64,000 bases of DNA from Methylocella tundrae (GCF_901905185.1 NZ_CABFMQ020000001.1:435001-499000), one strand, 5' to 3'; numbered from the stretch's first letter, positions 21,065 through 31,407 are shown. Numbers and translations are program-made. Notes: generated by a model not told the origin, from the letters alone.

Positions 21065-21841
21065 ATGCTTTGCCGCTTTCGCCTGCCTCTCTCCCGCGTC
21101 CTGGCGCGCTTTCGCTTGCTCGCCGCGCTCGCGGCCGTTGTGACGGCGTCGGCGACGCCGGGTGCGGCGCAGGATTTTCCGAGATTGAAGGACACGCTCC
21201 CCTCGATCACAATGACCGGCGAAGCGAGCGTTGAGGTCGTGCCCAACATCGCGATCATTTCGCTGGGCGTCGAGACCGAGCGGCCGAACGCGGCGGACGC
21301 TGCGAGCGAAAACGCGAAGGCGACGCAGGCGGTCGTCAGCGACGTCAAGGCGCAAGGCGTCGAACCGCGCGACATCCGCACTCTCGGCGTCACGCTGCTT
21401 CCGGTCTATGACGAGACGACGGATTCCAACGGCCGTGTCGTGAAACGCACGCTGCGCGGCTATCAGGCGCGCAATGATCTCAGCATCACGATCAGGCAGA
21501 TCGAAAAGGCTGGCGCGCTGGCCCAACAATGGATTCAGAAGGGCGCCAATAAATTCGGCGGCGTCGACTTCGACTATGATCAAAAGGACGCAAAATATGA
21601 CGCCCTCCGGGGCGACGCCGTCCGCGACGCCTTGCGCAAGGCGACATCCTTTACGAATGGGCTGGGGATCAGGCTTGGGCGGGTGCTCGAAATCGCCACG
21701 CCCGGCGGACCGCCCCGGCCTTTCGCCGCTACGGCGATGCTGGCGCGGGCCGCCAAAAGCGAGGCTGTCGCCATCCCGCTCGAGCCGGGCGTGCAGACCC
21801 TTCGGGTCGAAGCAGAGGTCAGCTGGGAGCTGGCGCAGTAG
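21065..21841 (+). CDS. SIMPL-domain (DUF541) periplasmic protein
   Basis: 258 residues from the ATG at 21065, preceded by GAGGAAA; the frame upstream to 20945 has no signal peptide or similarity. A signal peptide (residues ~1-36, ending ATPGAAQ) precedes the SIMPL domain: ITMTGEASVEVVPNIAIISLGVE, then LRGYQARNDLSI, NKFGGVDFDY and ALRKATSFTNGLGIRLGRV. The fold is found in envelope stress proteins and signalling adaptors. It is divergent from rlmN and its function is undefined. Confidence 0.85.
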   Translation: MLCRFRLPLSRVLARFRLLAALAAVVTASATPGAAQDFPRLKDTLPSITMTGEASVEVVPNIAIISLGVETERPNAADAASENAKATQAVVSDVKAQGVEPRDIRTLGVTLLPVYDETTDSNGRVVKRTLRGYQARNDLSITIRQIEKAGALAQQWIQKGANKFGGVDFDYDQKDAKYDALRGDAVRDALRKATSFTNGLGIRLGRVLEIATPGGPPRPFAATAMLARAAKSEAVAIPLEPGVQTLRVEAEVSWELAQ

Positions 21842-21919
21842 ATCACGGTTTGAAACAAAGCGATAACGGGCATAAATCCAACCCATTCAGAACCATAGTG
21901 CTCCGGAGCACTCCGGTGA

Positions 21920-22795
21920 TCAACGCGGCGGCGGCTTTCCCCTGAGCGCATCTTCGAGCCGCATTTTCGCCGAGCCAGGGCGCAGCGGCTTCTGCTGGCT
22001 CTCATGCGGAGCCCAGCCGGAAACGAAAATCAGTTCAAAGGTCGCGCGTATCCGCCCGTCCGGGTCGCTGAACCGCTCAGCGTAGATTTTCGCCGCCCGC
22101 AGGAAAAGCTCGCGACGGGAAGGCGCTTTGATGCGGGCGACCAGCGCGTTGGAGGCGCCCATGGCGCGCAGATCAGCCATCAGAGCGAACATGTCGCGGT
22201 ATCGGACGACCAAAGGCTCGCTATCAGCAACGGGTAAGGCCAATCCAGCGCGCTGAAGCAGGCCCCCCATGTCGCGAACGTCCGCGAAAGGGGAGACGCG
22301 CGGGCTGATCCCACCGCAAAGCTCGGTTTCGGCGAGCGCCAGGGCGCTGCGCAATTCGCGCAAGCTCTGACCGCCGAGAAGGCAACCAAGGAACAGTCCG
22401 TCCGGCTTCAGGACGCGGCGGATCTGGACGAGGGCGCCCGGCAGGTCATTGACCGTTTGGAGACTGAGCGCGGACACGGCAAGGTCGAAACGCTCGGCCG
22501 CGAAAGGCAGCGCCTCTTCGTCGCCGACGACGGAAAGCGACGCGCTCCTTTCCGTCTGCGCGAGCGGCGCCATGCGCAGGACGAACCGGCCTTCGCGGGC
22601 AAGACGCCCGGCAAGCTCCGGCGAAGCTGTGCCGACATCGAGAACCGTTGAAAAATTGCGGCGGATCAGGTTGAGCCGCTCAAAAAGATCCTCGATCGCC
22701 GCGCGCAGCAGGAAATCCTCGGCGCCGGCGTCTTTGGCGCGCAAAAGCCTGCGGCGGAGCAGGGGGCGATCGAAAATGAGGCTCGGCGACGTCAC
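21920..22795 (-). CDS. SAM methyltransferase (BioC/NDUFAF5-like)
   Basis: 291 residues. A class I methyltransferase fold is seen: STVLDVGTASPELAGRLA, then SVVGDEEALPFAAERFDLAV and LKPDGLFLGCLLGG. The N-terminus (LIFDRPLLRRRLLRA) and the overall layout match the NDUFAF5/BioC-like group common in Rhizobiales near comF. In mitochondria the homologue hydroxylates a complex I subunit. Whether this one has that role is not known. Confidence 0.78.
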   Translation of the reverse strand: MTSPSLIFDRPLLRRRLLRAKDAGAEDFLLRAAIEDLFERLNLIRRNFSTVLDVGTASPELAGRLAREGRFVLRMAPLAQTERSASLSVVGDEEALPFAAERFDLAVSALSLQTVNDLPGALVQIRRVLKPDGLFLGCLLGGQSLRELRSALALAETELCGGISPRVSPFADVRDMGGLLQRAGLALPVADSEPLVVRYRDMFALMADLRAMGASNALVARIKAPSRRELFLRAAKIYAERFSDPDGRIRATFELIFVSGWAPHESQQKPLRPGSAKMRLEDALRGKPPPR

Positions 22796-22988
22796 GTGAA
22801 TCTTTCCAGGAGCGGATGGTCTGCGATCCTATCCGAAAACGCCCGCCACTCACCTAGCGTCGCGGAAGTTTCAATATTCTGCGATGCAAAAACGCGCTGG
22901 ATCATTTTTCCGCCTCGGCTATATTAAGGCGGTAACTGCGTCGAAATGACGCCGCGGCGCAATGGAAGGTCGCAGACAAGGCGTGTGA

Positions 22989-23693
22989 ATGAATAAGGTT
23001 TTCAAGGATGCTCATTCGGCTTTGGCGGATATCGTCAAGGATGGCATGACGCTGATGTGCGGCGGGTTTGGCCTTTGCGGCATCCCGCAGGATTTGATTC
23101 ATGCGCTGCGTGATCTCGGCGTCAAGAACCTGACCGTGGTTTCGAACAACGCGGGCGTCGACGGCGCGGGTCTCGGGCTTTTGCTCGAGACGCGGCAGAT
23201 CAAGAAAATGATCTCGTCCTACGTCGGCGAGAACAAGCTCTTCGAGCAGCAGTTTCTATCTGGCGAACTCGAACTCGAATTCAATCCCCAGGGCACGCTG
23301 GCCGAGCGCATTCGCGCAGGCGGCGCAGGCATTCCCGCCTTCTTCACCAAGACCGGCGTCGGCACCGTCATCGCCGACGGCAAGGAAACCCGCGAATTCG
23401 ACGGATCGACCTATGTCATGGAGCGCGGCATCGTCGCCGACGTCTCGCTCGTACACGCCTGGAAAGGCGACACCGAGGGCAATCTCGTTTTTCGTAAAAC
23501 CGCGCGCAATTTTAATCCGATGATGGCGACGGCCGGGCGCATGACGGTGGCAGAGGTCGAACACCTTGTGCCGGCTGGCGAAATCGATCCCGACATGATC
23601 CATACGCCGGGAATTTTCGTGCAGCGGGTCATTCATGCCCAAAATGTCGTCAAGCTGATCGAGAAGCGCACGACGCGCCCGCGCGCCGCCTGA
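22989..23693 (+). CDS. scoA: 3-oxoacid CoA-transferase subunit A
   Basis: 234 residues. This subunit belongs to succinyl-CoA:3-ketoacid CoA-transferase, which activates acetoacetate, for example during polyhydroxybutyrate use. CoA-site patterns are GFGLCGIPQDLIHAL and VVSNNAGVDGAGLGLLL, with ETREFDGSTYVMERGI following. The subunit B gene starts about 87 bases downstream in the same direction. Confidence 0.94.
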   Translation: MNKVFKDAHSALADIVKDGMTLMCGGFGLCGIPQDLIHALRDLGVKNLTVVSNNAGVDGAGLGLLLETRQIKKMISSYVGENKLFEQQFLSGELELEFNPQGTLAERIRAGGAGIPAFFTKTGVGTVIADGKETREFDGSTYVMERGIVADVSLVHAWKGDTEGNLVFRKTARNFNPMMATAGRMTVAEVEHLVPAGEIDPDMIHTPGIFVQRVIHAQNVVKLIEKRTTRPRAA

Positions 23694-23780
23694 GCGGCCG
23701 CCGCTTGAAGCTTCAAAGAGCAAACAAGGGCGTCGTTCAAAGCCGTCTCGAGCAATCGTGCTTCAAGGAGTAAAGAACCT

Positions 23781-24443
<663 letters not shown>

Positions 24444-24463
24444 AAAGAAACGTCTCTTCTCCT

Positions 24464-25312
24464 CTACACCACCCTTGCGAAGACGAGCACGTCAACGCGC
24501 CGCGCCTTGGCGCGCAGCAGCGCGCGCGAGGCCGCATTGACCGTCGAGCCCGACGTCATCACGTCGTCGACGAGAACGATGGCGCGGCCCTCGATGCGGG
24601 CGGCCATCTCCTCCGGCACGCGAAACGCCCCTTGCACATTGAGCGCCCGTTGCGAACGCGTGAGGCGCACCTGCGATTGCGTCTCCTTGACGCGAACGAG
24701 ACAGAGCGGATCTTCAGGCACGCCGCTCGAACTCGAGATCGATCGCGCCAGCGCCTCGGCCTGATTGAAACGCCGGGCGAACAGACGCCTGCGATGCAAG
24801 GGAACGGGCGCGATCAGATCGGCGTCGACCAGCAGCTCAGCGCCGGCCCGAGCCATCCAGGCGCCGAGAGGTTTTGCGAGCTCCATCCGGTCGCCATATT
24901 TCAGCCGGTGCACGAGATGGCGCACGGGACCGTCATCGAAATGCGCGACGGCGCGGGCGCGGCCGTAGACAGGCGGATTGGCGACCGCCTCGGGCGAGAG
25001 CAACCCTTCATTGCCGAGATCCACGGAAAAGGGAACGCCAAGCCTTTCGCAAAATGGGCGCTCGATGAAGCGGATTTTGGACCAGCACGCGGCGCACAGC
25101 GACCCGTGCGCCTGCGTCGCCTGACGGCAGTTGAGGCAGGCGGGCGGGAAAATAAGGTCAAGCGCCGCGCGTGAGGCATGGACCAAGACGGGCGCGGCAT
25201 GCGCCAGAAAGCGCGCGCTGAACGCTCCGGCGGCGGTCGTGAAGGAATTGTCCCGTCGCTTCGCGCGCGTCAAATTGGCGGGCTCCCGCATTCGGCGGTG
25301 ATCGCTTGCCAC
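24464..25312 (-). CDS. comF: ComF-family phosphoribosyltransferase-like protein
   Basis: 282 residues (a start at 25291 is also possible). An N-terminal zinc-ribbon-like Cys set (CLNC...CAAC) is followed by the ComF body (HLVHRLKYGDR, PVPLHRRRLFARRFNQA). The PRPP-binding loop IVLVDDVMTSGSTVN is intact. The family is linked to DNA uptake in naturally competent bacteria but is widespread without competence. The start overlaps the end of the upstream aminotransferase gene, so the two are coupled. Confidence 0.9.
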   Translation of the reverse strand: MASDHRRMREPANLTRAKRRDNSFTTAAGAFSARFLAHAAPVLVHASRAALDLIFPPACLNCRQATQAHGSLCAACWSKIRFIERPFCERLGVPFSVDLGNEGLLSPEAVANPPVYGRARAVAHFDDGPVRHLVHRLKYGDRMELAKPLGAWMARAGAELLVDADLIAPVPLHRRRLFARRFNQAEALARSISSSSGVPEDPLCLVRVKETQSQVRLTRSQRALNVQGAFRVPEEMAARIEGRAIVLVDDVMTSGSTVNAASRALLRAKARRVDVLVFARVV

Positions 25313-26148
25313 AAACGCTGCGTTAGGGCGTCGACGATCGTGGCGCCTTTGGCGCCGATGGCGACGGCGCCGATGCGCTCCGCCGGCGCGATCAGCCGCA
25401 GACTATTGGTCATAAAGACGGCGTCGGCGCCATAGAGCTCATCAAGGTCAAGCGAGCGTTCGCGGCCTTGGAGCTTCAGCGCGCCGCATTCGGCGAGGAT
25501 GAAGCCACGGATAATTCCCGGCATCACGCCGTCGGCGAGGGGCGGCGTCGCCAGCTCGTCGCCGAAAAGCGCGAAGACATTCCCGACGGAGGCGCAGGCG
25601 ACGCGCCCCGCGCCGTTCAGGAACAGCGTTTCATTGTATCCTTTGGAGGTCGCCTCACGCATGGCGAGAATGGCGTCAAGGTAGCAGAGCGCTTTGATGC
25701 GCGAGGCCGGCGATGTTTCGTTGCGGCGAATGGCGGCGACGTCCATCGAGAGCCTTGGCGAAAAGAAGCTTTGAGGCAGCGGCGAAAGGCTCGCCATGAT
25801 CGTCGGCTTTTGCATGCCGGCCGGCGCGAGGCCGCGAAGTCCCGGCCCGCGCGTGACGGTGACGCGCAGTGCGTGACGCTCGGCTCGCGGGAGCAGCGCC
25901 GCGAAGGCCCCCCGGATCGTATCGGCATCGGCTTCGATCCCCAGCAGGGCGAGGGCGTCCAGCAAGCGTTGGATATGAGCCTCGCCGCGAAACAAGCGGC
26001 CGTTCATGACAAGCGCGGTGTCGAACGCTCCATCGCCGAGCAGAAGCCCGCGGTCGCTGAGATCGAAGAGCGCGCGGCTGTCAGGAAAAACAGCGCCGTC
26101 AAGCCACAGCATGGGCGCGCGCTCTGTGTGTTCTGACGAAAAGCTCAA
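25270..26148 (-). CDS. Class IV PLP aminotransferase (PabC / D-amino acid aminotransferase-like)
   Basis: 292 residues. Fold-type IV markers are GLLLGDGAFDTALV, the Schiff-base lysine in RIKALCYLDAILAMREA, then NETLFLNGAGRVACASVGNVF and TPPLADGVMPGI. Family members include 4-amino-4-deoxychorismate lyase and branched-chain or D-amino acid aminotransferases. The specificity cannot be read with confidence. It is translationally overlapped with comF downstream. Confidence 0.8.
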   Translation of the reverse strand: MSFSSEHTERAPMLWLDGAVFPDSRALFDLSDRGLLLGDGAFDTALVMNGRLFRGEAHIQRLLDALALLGIEADADTIRGAFAALLPRAERHALRVTVTRGPGLRGLAPAGMQKPTIMASLSPLPQSFFSPRLSMDVAAIRRNETSPASRIKALCYLDAILAMREATSKGYNETLFLNGAGRVACASVGNVFALFGDELATPPLADGVMPGIIRGFILAECGALKLQGRERSLDLDELYGADAVFMTNSLRLIAPAERIGAVAIGAKGATIVDALTQRLWQAITAECGSPPI

Positions 26149-26381
26149 GCAGGGCGGCGTAACCGCCGCTGCCCGGCGCCGGCCTTGAAGCCGCCGGAGA
26201 ACGCGAGGAAGCGCGGCCCTGAAATCCGGTTTTTATGAGCAAATGACGATCCGTTTCGATCCGGCCAGCCGAAATGGTATTCGGCGCCGGATGCAATGGC
26301 AATGCGGGCGGCGAGCCGCCGGCGCCAACCGCATCGCACGAGTCGTGGAGCGCCTGATCGATCATGCTCAGCGCAGGGCGC

Positions 26382-27125
26382 TCAGACGCGCTCGGGAAGA
26401 ACCATGGCCACATGCGCCTGAACGCCCTTCGGGTCTTTCGCGAAGGCGGCTGCGGTCTGACGCGTGAGTTCCCCCGGGAAAACCTCGTCGACGCCAGCTT
26501 CGACACCGTCGAGGGCTTCGGCGGCAACCTCCTGCGGCGTCAGCCGTGGTTCGGGAAGGTCGCGGCCCATGTCGGTTTCGACCTGAACCGGCATGACCGC
26601 GACGATGGCGGTGCCTTGGCTTGAGAGTTCAGCGCGAGCGCTTCGCGTGATCGCCAGCGCCGCCGCCTTTGAGGCCGAATATGTGCCGGCCTTCGGCATC
26701 GTCACTAGCGAGAGGAAAGAGAGAACATTGACGATAGCGCCGCCGCCGGATGCCGCAAGGCGTGGCGCGAAGGCGCGGATCAGCGCCAGCGGCCCGAAGT
26801 AATTCACCTCCATTTCCTGGCGCGCGGTGGAAAGGTCCGGCGCGGAAATGGCGCCATGAAAACCGGCGAAACCCGCATTGTTGATCAGAAGCGTCACGTC
26901 GGGGGCGTCGGCGGCGGCAGCCAGCGCCTCGGCCTCTTTCGTTACGTCGAGCGTCAAGGGAACGAGCCTTGAGTCTTTCAGCTTCAAGAATTCAGAGAGA
27001 GAGGCCGGGTCGCGGGCGGTGATATAGATTTTCGACGCGCCGCGCTTCAGGAGCTCATCCACGAAAGCGCGGCCGATGCCGCGGTTCGCGCCGGTCACCA
27101 GGGCGACGGATCCATTAATGTTCAT
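26382..27125 (-). CDS. Short-chain dehydrogenase/reductase
   Basis: 247 residues from the ATG at 27125, preceded by GGAGGAACG. The cofactor loop is TGANRGIG, the structural NNAG is present (LLINNAGFAG), and the catalytic Tyr-Lys pair is in YSASKAAALA. ARDPASL after the second strand suggests NADP. An AT-rich dyad lies upstream at 27240-27258, and a TetR gene follows on the same strand further upstream, so it is probably repressed by that regulator. The substrate is unknown. Confidence 0.87.
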   Translation of the reverse strand: MNINGSVALVTGANRGIGRAFVDELLKRGASKIYITARDPASLSEFLKLKDSRLVPLTLDVTKEAEALAAAADAPDVTLLINNAGFAGFHGAISAPDLSTARQEMEVNYFGPLALIRAFAPRLAASGGGAIVNVLSFLSLVTMPKAGTYSASKAAALAITRSARAELSSQGTAIVAVMPVQVETDMGRDLPEPRLTPQEVAAEALDGVEAGVDEVFPGELTRQTAAAFAKDPKGVQAHVAMVLPERV

Positions 27126-27496
27126 AGCCGTTCCTCCGTTCCACATTTGCGTTCGGCGCGCCGAACGCTGATCTGCTGGTCCTTTTCGCCCCGGCCAGCG
27201 TCATTGCTGCGAAGTCGCTCAACCAACCGGCCGCAACATATTATAATGATCATATAATGTGAAGCAGAAAGATTGGCGCGCACGCGTCTGTCGATTTCAG
27301 ACGGCGCCCTCGAACATGGGGCGGAGCAGGAGCAGGCAACGGCGCGCGGCATTGTCGCGACGATGCGAGCCTAAATTGGAAGCGATTGTGTTGAAGCGTG
27401 TGGGGCCGGCGCTTTTAGAAAGCAGGGCGCGAAAAGCCGACGGCGCGATCTTGGCTCTCGCAAGGAATCCGCTCCAGGCGAGAAAAGAGGCCGCTG
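27126..27496. other. SDR upstream region
   Basis: 371 bases between the TetR gene and the SDR gene. It holds the AT-rich dyad described separately and no gene I can support. Confidence 0.45.
27240..27258. promoter_or_regulatory. Candidate operator dyad upstream of SDR gene
   Basis: Inverted repeat ATTATA-ATGATCA-TATAAT, centred about 125 bases upstream of the SDR start. It is AT-rich in a GC-rich setting. A related dyad precedes the adjacent TetR gene, which makes a TetR operator plausible. Confidence 0.4.
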
Positions 27497-28135
27497 CTAA
27501 TGTTTCTTCGCGGTCCGCTTGGCGGGCTTGGCTTTGGTCTCCTCGCCCTGATCGAGCCCGGCAAGCTGCAAGGCGTTGCTCCGGCCGACAGCCAGAACCT
27601 CATCCGAAAGCGTCTTGTCTGTAACGATTCTGGAAAGCTGCAGCGAGCCTACCAGCTGCGCGAATACGCCATAAGCCTTCGCCAATTTGTGTTCTGGTGA
27701 AGCCTCTTCGGGCAGACCGGAGGCGATCCGCGCGACGAAACGCTGCGCTTCCTTGTTGAAGGCATTGCGTGTCGCTCTTGGCCTGCGCGTCGTCTCCGCT
27801 CCCAACGTCGCCACAGCGCATCCCGTCGCCGGTTTGTCGCGATGCGCGGGACTAAGATAGAAATCTATAAAGGCGCGCAAATTCAAAGGCGCCGTTGCTT
27901 CCGCCTCATTGTCGTAAGCAAAGGATGACCCGATGGCGGCGATCAACGCCTCCTTGACGAGGGCCTCTTTCGAAGGGAAGTGCGCGTAGAAGCCGCCGTG
28001 CGTCAGCCCGGCGTCGGCCATCAGGGAAGCAACGCCAACGCTGTCGATGCCCTCGGCCCGGAAGCGCTGGGCGGCGATCTCGACCACGCGCCGATGCGTA
28101 TCCGCCTTATGTCCCTTCTCATATCTTGACATCAC
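27497..28135 (-). CDS. TetR/AcrR-family regulator
   Basis: 212 residues. The N-terminal helix-turn-helix is clear: RRVVEIAAQRFRAEGIDSVGVASLMADAGLTHGGFYAHF, spanning about residues 15-53, with the recognition helix GGFYAHFPSKEAL. The ligand domain ends in a Lys/Ala-rich tail (KAKPAKRTAKKH). The HGGFYAHF variant is typical of the group whose members regulate a nearby oxidoreductase. It lies upstream of the SDR gene on the same strand, with candidate operators before both genes. Confidence 0.9.
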   Translation of the reverse strand: MMSRYEKGHKADTHRRVVEIAAQRFRAEGIDSVGVASLMADAGLTHGGFYAHFPSKEALVKEALIAAIGSSFAYDNEAEATAPLNLRAFIDFYLSPAHRDKPATGCAVATLGAETTRRPRATRNAFNKEAQRFVARIASGLPEEASPEHKLAKAYGVFAQLVGSLQLSRIVTDKTLSDEVLAVGRSNALQLAGLDQGEETKAKPAKRTAKKH

Positions 28136-28174
28136 AGCCTCAAAATCAGCATCCGCACCCGCCGCGAATCATCC

Positions 28175-28192
28175 TATAAAATGATATTTATA
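28175..28192. promoter_or_regulatory. Candidate operator dyad upstream of tetR-family gene
   Basis: Inverted repeat TATAAA-ATGATA-TTTATA, about 40 bases before the regulator's start codon. It resembles the dyad at 27240-27258 in size and composition, consistent with autoregulation. Confidence 0.4.
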
Positions 28193-28333
28193 ATACCAAT
28201 TCGCGGAAACCTCAACATGGCATTCGGCGCGCTTCGGGGGAGCCACCATTTCATCGGCCGGTTGCGCGCTCGAAGCGCCCGGGAGCGTCAGTAGAAGTTT
28301 CGCGAGCGAAAGAGGAGGGCGAGCGGCGACGCG

Positions 28334-28624
28334 CTACTCATCGTTCTCGCTGGTCAACTCCTCGACCGTTATCGAGCCGGAGCCTTCGGCTCCATTCTTC
28401 AATCGGACGCCGGGTTGGCCGTGATTGAGAAACTCGACGCCTTCTTTCTCGAGCGCCGCCTGAACCGCCTTCACGCACTGAACAGGGCCGCCGATCGCTT
28501 CATCCTTGGACGCTTCGAGGGACTGGATCGTATCCGCGCTGACATTGGCCAGCGTCGCCAGCGTCGCCTGATCCATGCCGATCAGGGCTCGAGCCGCGGC
28601 GAGTTGATAACCGGTGGTCAGCAT
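28334..28624 (-). CDS. XRE-type helix-turn-helix regulator
   Basis: 96 residues. The N-terminal half is an XRE/Cro helix-turn-helix (QLAAARALIGMDQATLATLANVSADTIQSLE). The C-terminal half (EKEGVEFLNHGQPGVRLK) is the short sequence found in many stand-alone alphaproteobacterial XRE proteins. No toxin or prophage partner is adjacent. Confidence 0.82.
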   Translation of the reverse strand: MLTTGYQLAAARALIGMDQATLATLANVSADTIQSLEASKDEAIGGPVQCVKAVQAALEKEGVEFLNHGQPGVRLKNGAEGSGSITVEELTSENDE

Positions 28625-29253
28625 GGGCGCTCCAGAGAATCATATAATGTTACCGCCATCATAACCGAATGGACCGAGCCTGCCAGAACCCGTGTGGGGC
28701 GTTTGCGCATTTCGATTGCGGGGGTTGCGCGGAAGGCCCCTTTGGCGGAAAGCAAATGAAAGACATGGAGCGTTGGCGATGGTCTGACGCCCAGAATACG
28801 CGCTATGAAGCAGCGCGGATGTTCCAGGCATACGCAGAATAAAGTGTTAGGAAGCGTATCAAATATACAATAATAAAAGATATAAAACAATATATATTGG
28901 CTAGCGCCCACAATCATCCCTAGAATTCTAGCGGTGTAGAAAGCAATGTTTGGATTATAAGCATAGTCGGGGCGCGGCGCGGAGGTGGAGATCGTCGCGG
29001 GTCAAGGCAACTATTGGCGCGCGCTGTCTAATGAAGGGCCTGTGCGCCACAACTATCCGGAAAGGTCTATTCCATTGCCTGATATATGCCCTGCCGATGC
29101 GCTTGTTTAACGGAGACTTTTTTGCCTTTGCACAGGCTTCGTTCGCTTTGCGGGACGAAACGCCTTATCGTCACATTTTCAGCACGGATTGGGCATAAGT
29201 TTGAACTGAAGCGCGGCGTTGTGGTTCGCCGCGAAACAGCAAGAGTTTACGCA
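28625..29253. other. AT-rich intergenic region, nothing recognised
   Basis: About 630 bases between the XRE gene and fabI. 28850-28930 is markedly AT-rich with poly-AT tracts. Only short frames without family resemblance exist. A promoter for fabI is expected here but not identifiable. Confidence 0.4.
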
Positions 29254-30081
29254 ATGTCCGAGCAGCCTGGCCGGCCTGACGCCTTGGCGACAGCCCAGGA
29301 TCCTGAAAGCCTTGTCGGCGACACGCTGCGTGGACTTCGCGGACTTGTCGTCGGGATCGCCAATGAACACAGCATCGCTTACGGCTGCGCATCGAAGCTG
29401 AGCGGCTTCGGAGCCGAGCTTGCGATCACCTATCTCAATGAAAAAGCGGAACGCTATGTGCGCCCGCTGGCGCAGGAGCTCGGCGCAGAGCTGATCCTTC
29501 CGCTCGACGTCGAGCAGCCGGGCCAGATGGAGGCCGTGTTCGACAGAATCGCCGCCGAATGGGGCAGGCTGGACTTCGTCATCCATTCCATCGCCTTCGC
29601 TCCGCGCGACGATCTGCATGGGCGGGTCGTCGACTGTTCGCTCGCCGGCTTCCAGCAGGCGATGGCGGTGTCGTGCCATTCTTTCATCGCCATGGCGCGC
29701 CTCGCCGAGCCGCTGATGAAATCAGGCGGCTCGCTGCTGACGATGAGCTATTATGGCGCCGACAAGGTGGTGAATAATTACAATATAATGGGACCGGTGA
29801 AGGCGGCGCTCGAGGCGAGCGTGCGCTATCTCGCGGCGGAGCTCGCCGACGATAACATCCGGGTCTTCGCTGTCTCCCCCGGCCCGTTGAAAACGCGCGC
29901 GGCGAGCGGCATAGCCGCCTTCGATGAACTGGTCGACGCCGCCGTGCGCCGCACGCCAGCGCACCATCTGGTCGATATAGCCGAGGTTGGCCGCGTCGTC
30001 GCCTTTCTGGTCGGGACGGCCGCGTCAGGCATGACGGGCGACACGATTTATGTGGATGGCGGCCTCCACAACGTCGCGTGA
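29254..30081 (+). CDS. fabI: Enoyl-[acyl-carrier-protein] reductase (NADH) FabI
   Basis: 275 residues from the ATG at 29254; the upstream in-frame extension has no similarity. FabI signatures: LRGLVVGIANEHSIAYG (NAD site), FVIHSIAFAPRDDL, SYYGADKVVNNYNIMGPVKAAL with the catalytic Tyr-x6-Lys (YNIMGPVK), and SPGPLKTRAASGI. It carries out the last reduction in fatty-acid elongation. Several FabI paralogues are common in Rhizobiales. This one precedes ackA, an arrangement also seen in relatives. Confidence 0.9.
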   Translation: MSEQPGRPDALATAQDPESLVGDTLRGLRGLVVGIANEHSIAYGCASKLSGFGAELAITYLNEKAERYVRPLAQELGAELILPLDVEQPGQMEAVFDRIAAEWGRLDFVIHSIAFAPRDDLHGRVVDCSLAGFQQAMAVSCHSFIAMARLAEPLMKSGGSLLTMSYYGADKVVNNYNIMGPVKAALEASVRYLAAELADDNIRVFAVSPGPLKTRAASGIAAFDELVDAAVRRTPAHHLVDIAEVGRVVAFLVGTAASGMTGDTIYVDGGLHNVA

Positions 30082-30196
30082 GAATGAAAGCCTCCAGCTC
30101 TCGTCCTATCGTCAGACATGACGGACCGGCGCGCCTGAACGGAAAAGGACCTGACATGATGTTGAATGCGCCGATCGCGCGCCGGGACCGCGACCA

Positions 30197-31405
30197 ATGA
30201 CGCGCCATGTCGTCACCCTCAACGCCGGTTCCTCGTCGATCAAATTCGCCTTGTTCGAAGCGATGGGAAAAGCAGGCGCGGAAACGCTCTCGGCGCTGGC
30301 GATCGGCATTGTGGAGATGCTCGGCGACGAGCGGCGGCTGACAATTCACGACGGCGCCCACACAAAAATTCATGAAGAGACCTGGGCGGAAAGCGCCGCG
30401 ACGCCGTTTCACGCCGATGCGCTACGGCGCATTCTGACCTGGCGGCGCGCCGGCTTCCCCCGGGCGCAGGTGATCGCCGCCGGACATCGCGTCGTTCATG
30501 GCGGCATGCATTACGTCGCGCCGGTGATCGTCACGGATGAAGTGTTGCGCGACCTGCAGGCGCTGGTCCCGCTTGCTCCTTTGCACGAGCCTCACAACAT
30601 CGCCGGCATTCTTGCGGCGCGCGAGGCGTGGCCGCATGTGCGCCAGGTCGCCTGCTTCGACACGGCGTTTCATCACGCGCATCCCTTCGTCAATGATGTG
30701 TTCGCTTTGCCGCGCCATTTTTACGACGAAGGCGTCAGGCGCTATGGCTTCCACGGCCTGTCCTATGAGTATGTTACGGGGCGGCTACGGGAGATTGCGC
30801 CCTTCCATGCGGCTGGCCGCGTGGTGGCGGCGCATCTTGGCAATGGCGCCTCGATGTGCGCCATCCGCGATGGACAGTCGGTCGCCAGCTCGATGGGCTT
30901 CACCGCTCTCGATGGGCTGCCAATGGGCACGCGCTGCGGACAGCTCGATCCCGGCGTCGTGCTCTATCTGATGCAGGAAAAACAGATGAGCGCGGCGCAG
31001 GTCACGGATCTGCTCTACCGCGAATCCGGACTGAAAGGCCTCTCCGGGCTCTCGCAGGACATGCGCGAACTCGAGGCCTCGGACTTGCCGGAAGCGCAGC
31101 AGGCGATTGAATATTTCGTATTTCGCATCCGCCGTGAACTTGGCGGGCTCGCCGCGGTGCTGAAGGGCATCGACGCCATCGTATTCTGCGGCGGCATTGG
31201 CGAGAACTCCTGGCATGTGCGTGAGCGGGTGCTGGAGGGCATGGAGTGGATCGGCGTTGAGCTCGACCGCGTCGCCAACCGCGCCAATGCGCAGGTTATC
31301 TCCTCGGAACGTTCGCGCGCCCGCGTTTTTGTCATTCCGACCGATGAGGAGGCGATGATCGCCCGCCACACTCTGGCCGTTGTCGATCAGAGCGCCGAAG
31401 CCTGA
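30197..31405 (+). CDS. ackA: Acetate kinase
   Basis: 402 residues. ASKHA-fold motifs: LNAGSSSIKFAL (phosphate 1), GHRVVHGG with the active-site Arg, PLAPLHEPHN, HLGNGASM (phosphate 2), MGTRCGQLDPG and FCGGIGENSWHVR (adenosine). It interconverts acetate + ATP and acetyl phosphate. No phosphotransacetylase is next to it in this window. It follows fabI by about 115 bases and may share its transcript. Confidence 0.93.
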   Translation: MTRHVVTLNAGSSSIKFALFEAMGKAGAETLSALAIGIVEMLGDERRLTIHDGAHTKIHEETWAESAATPFHADALRRILTWRRAGFPRAQVIAAGHRVVHGGMHYVAPVIVTDEVLRDLQALVPLAPLHEPHNIAGILAAREAWPHVRQVACFDTAFHHAHPFVNDVFALPRHFYDEGVRRYGFHGLSYEYVTGRLREIAPFHAAGRVVAAHLGNGASMCAIRDGQSVASSMGFTALDGLPMGTRCGQLDPGVVLYLMQEKQMSAAQVTDLLYRESGLKGLSGLSQDMRELEASDLPEAQQAIEYFVFRIRRELGGLAAVLKGIDAIVFCGGIGENSWHVRERVLEGMEWIGVELDRVANRANAQVISSERSRARVFVIPTDEEAMIARHTLAVVDQSAEA

Positions 31406-31407
31406 GC

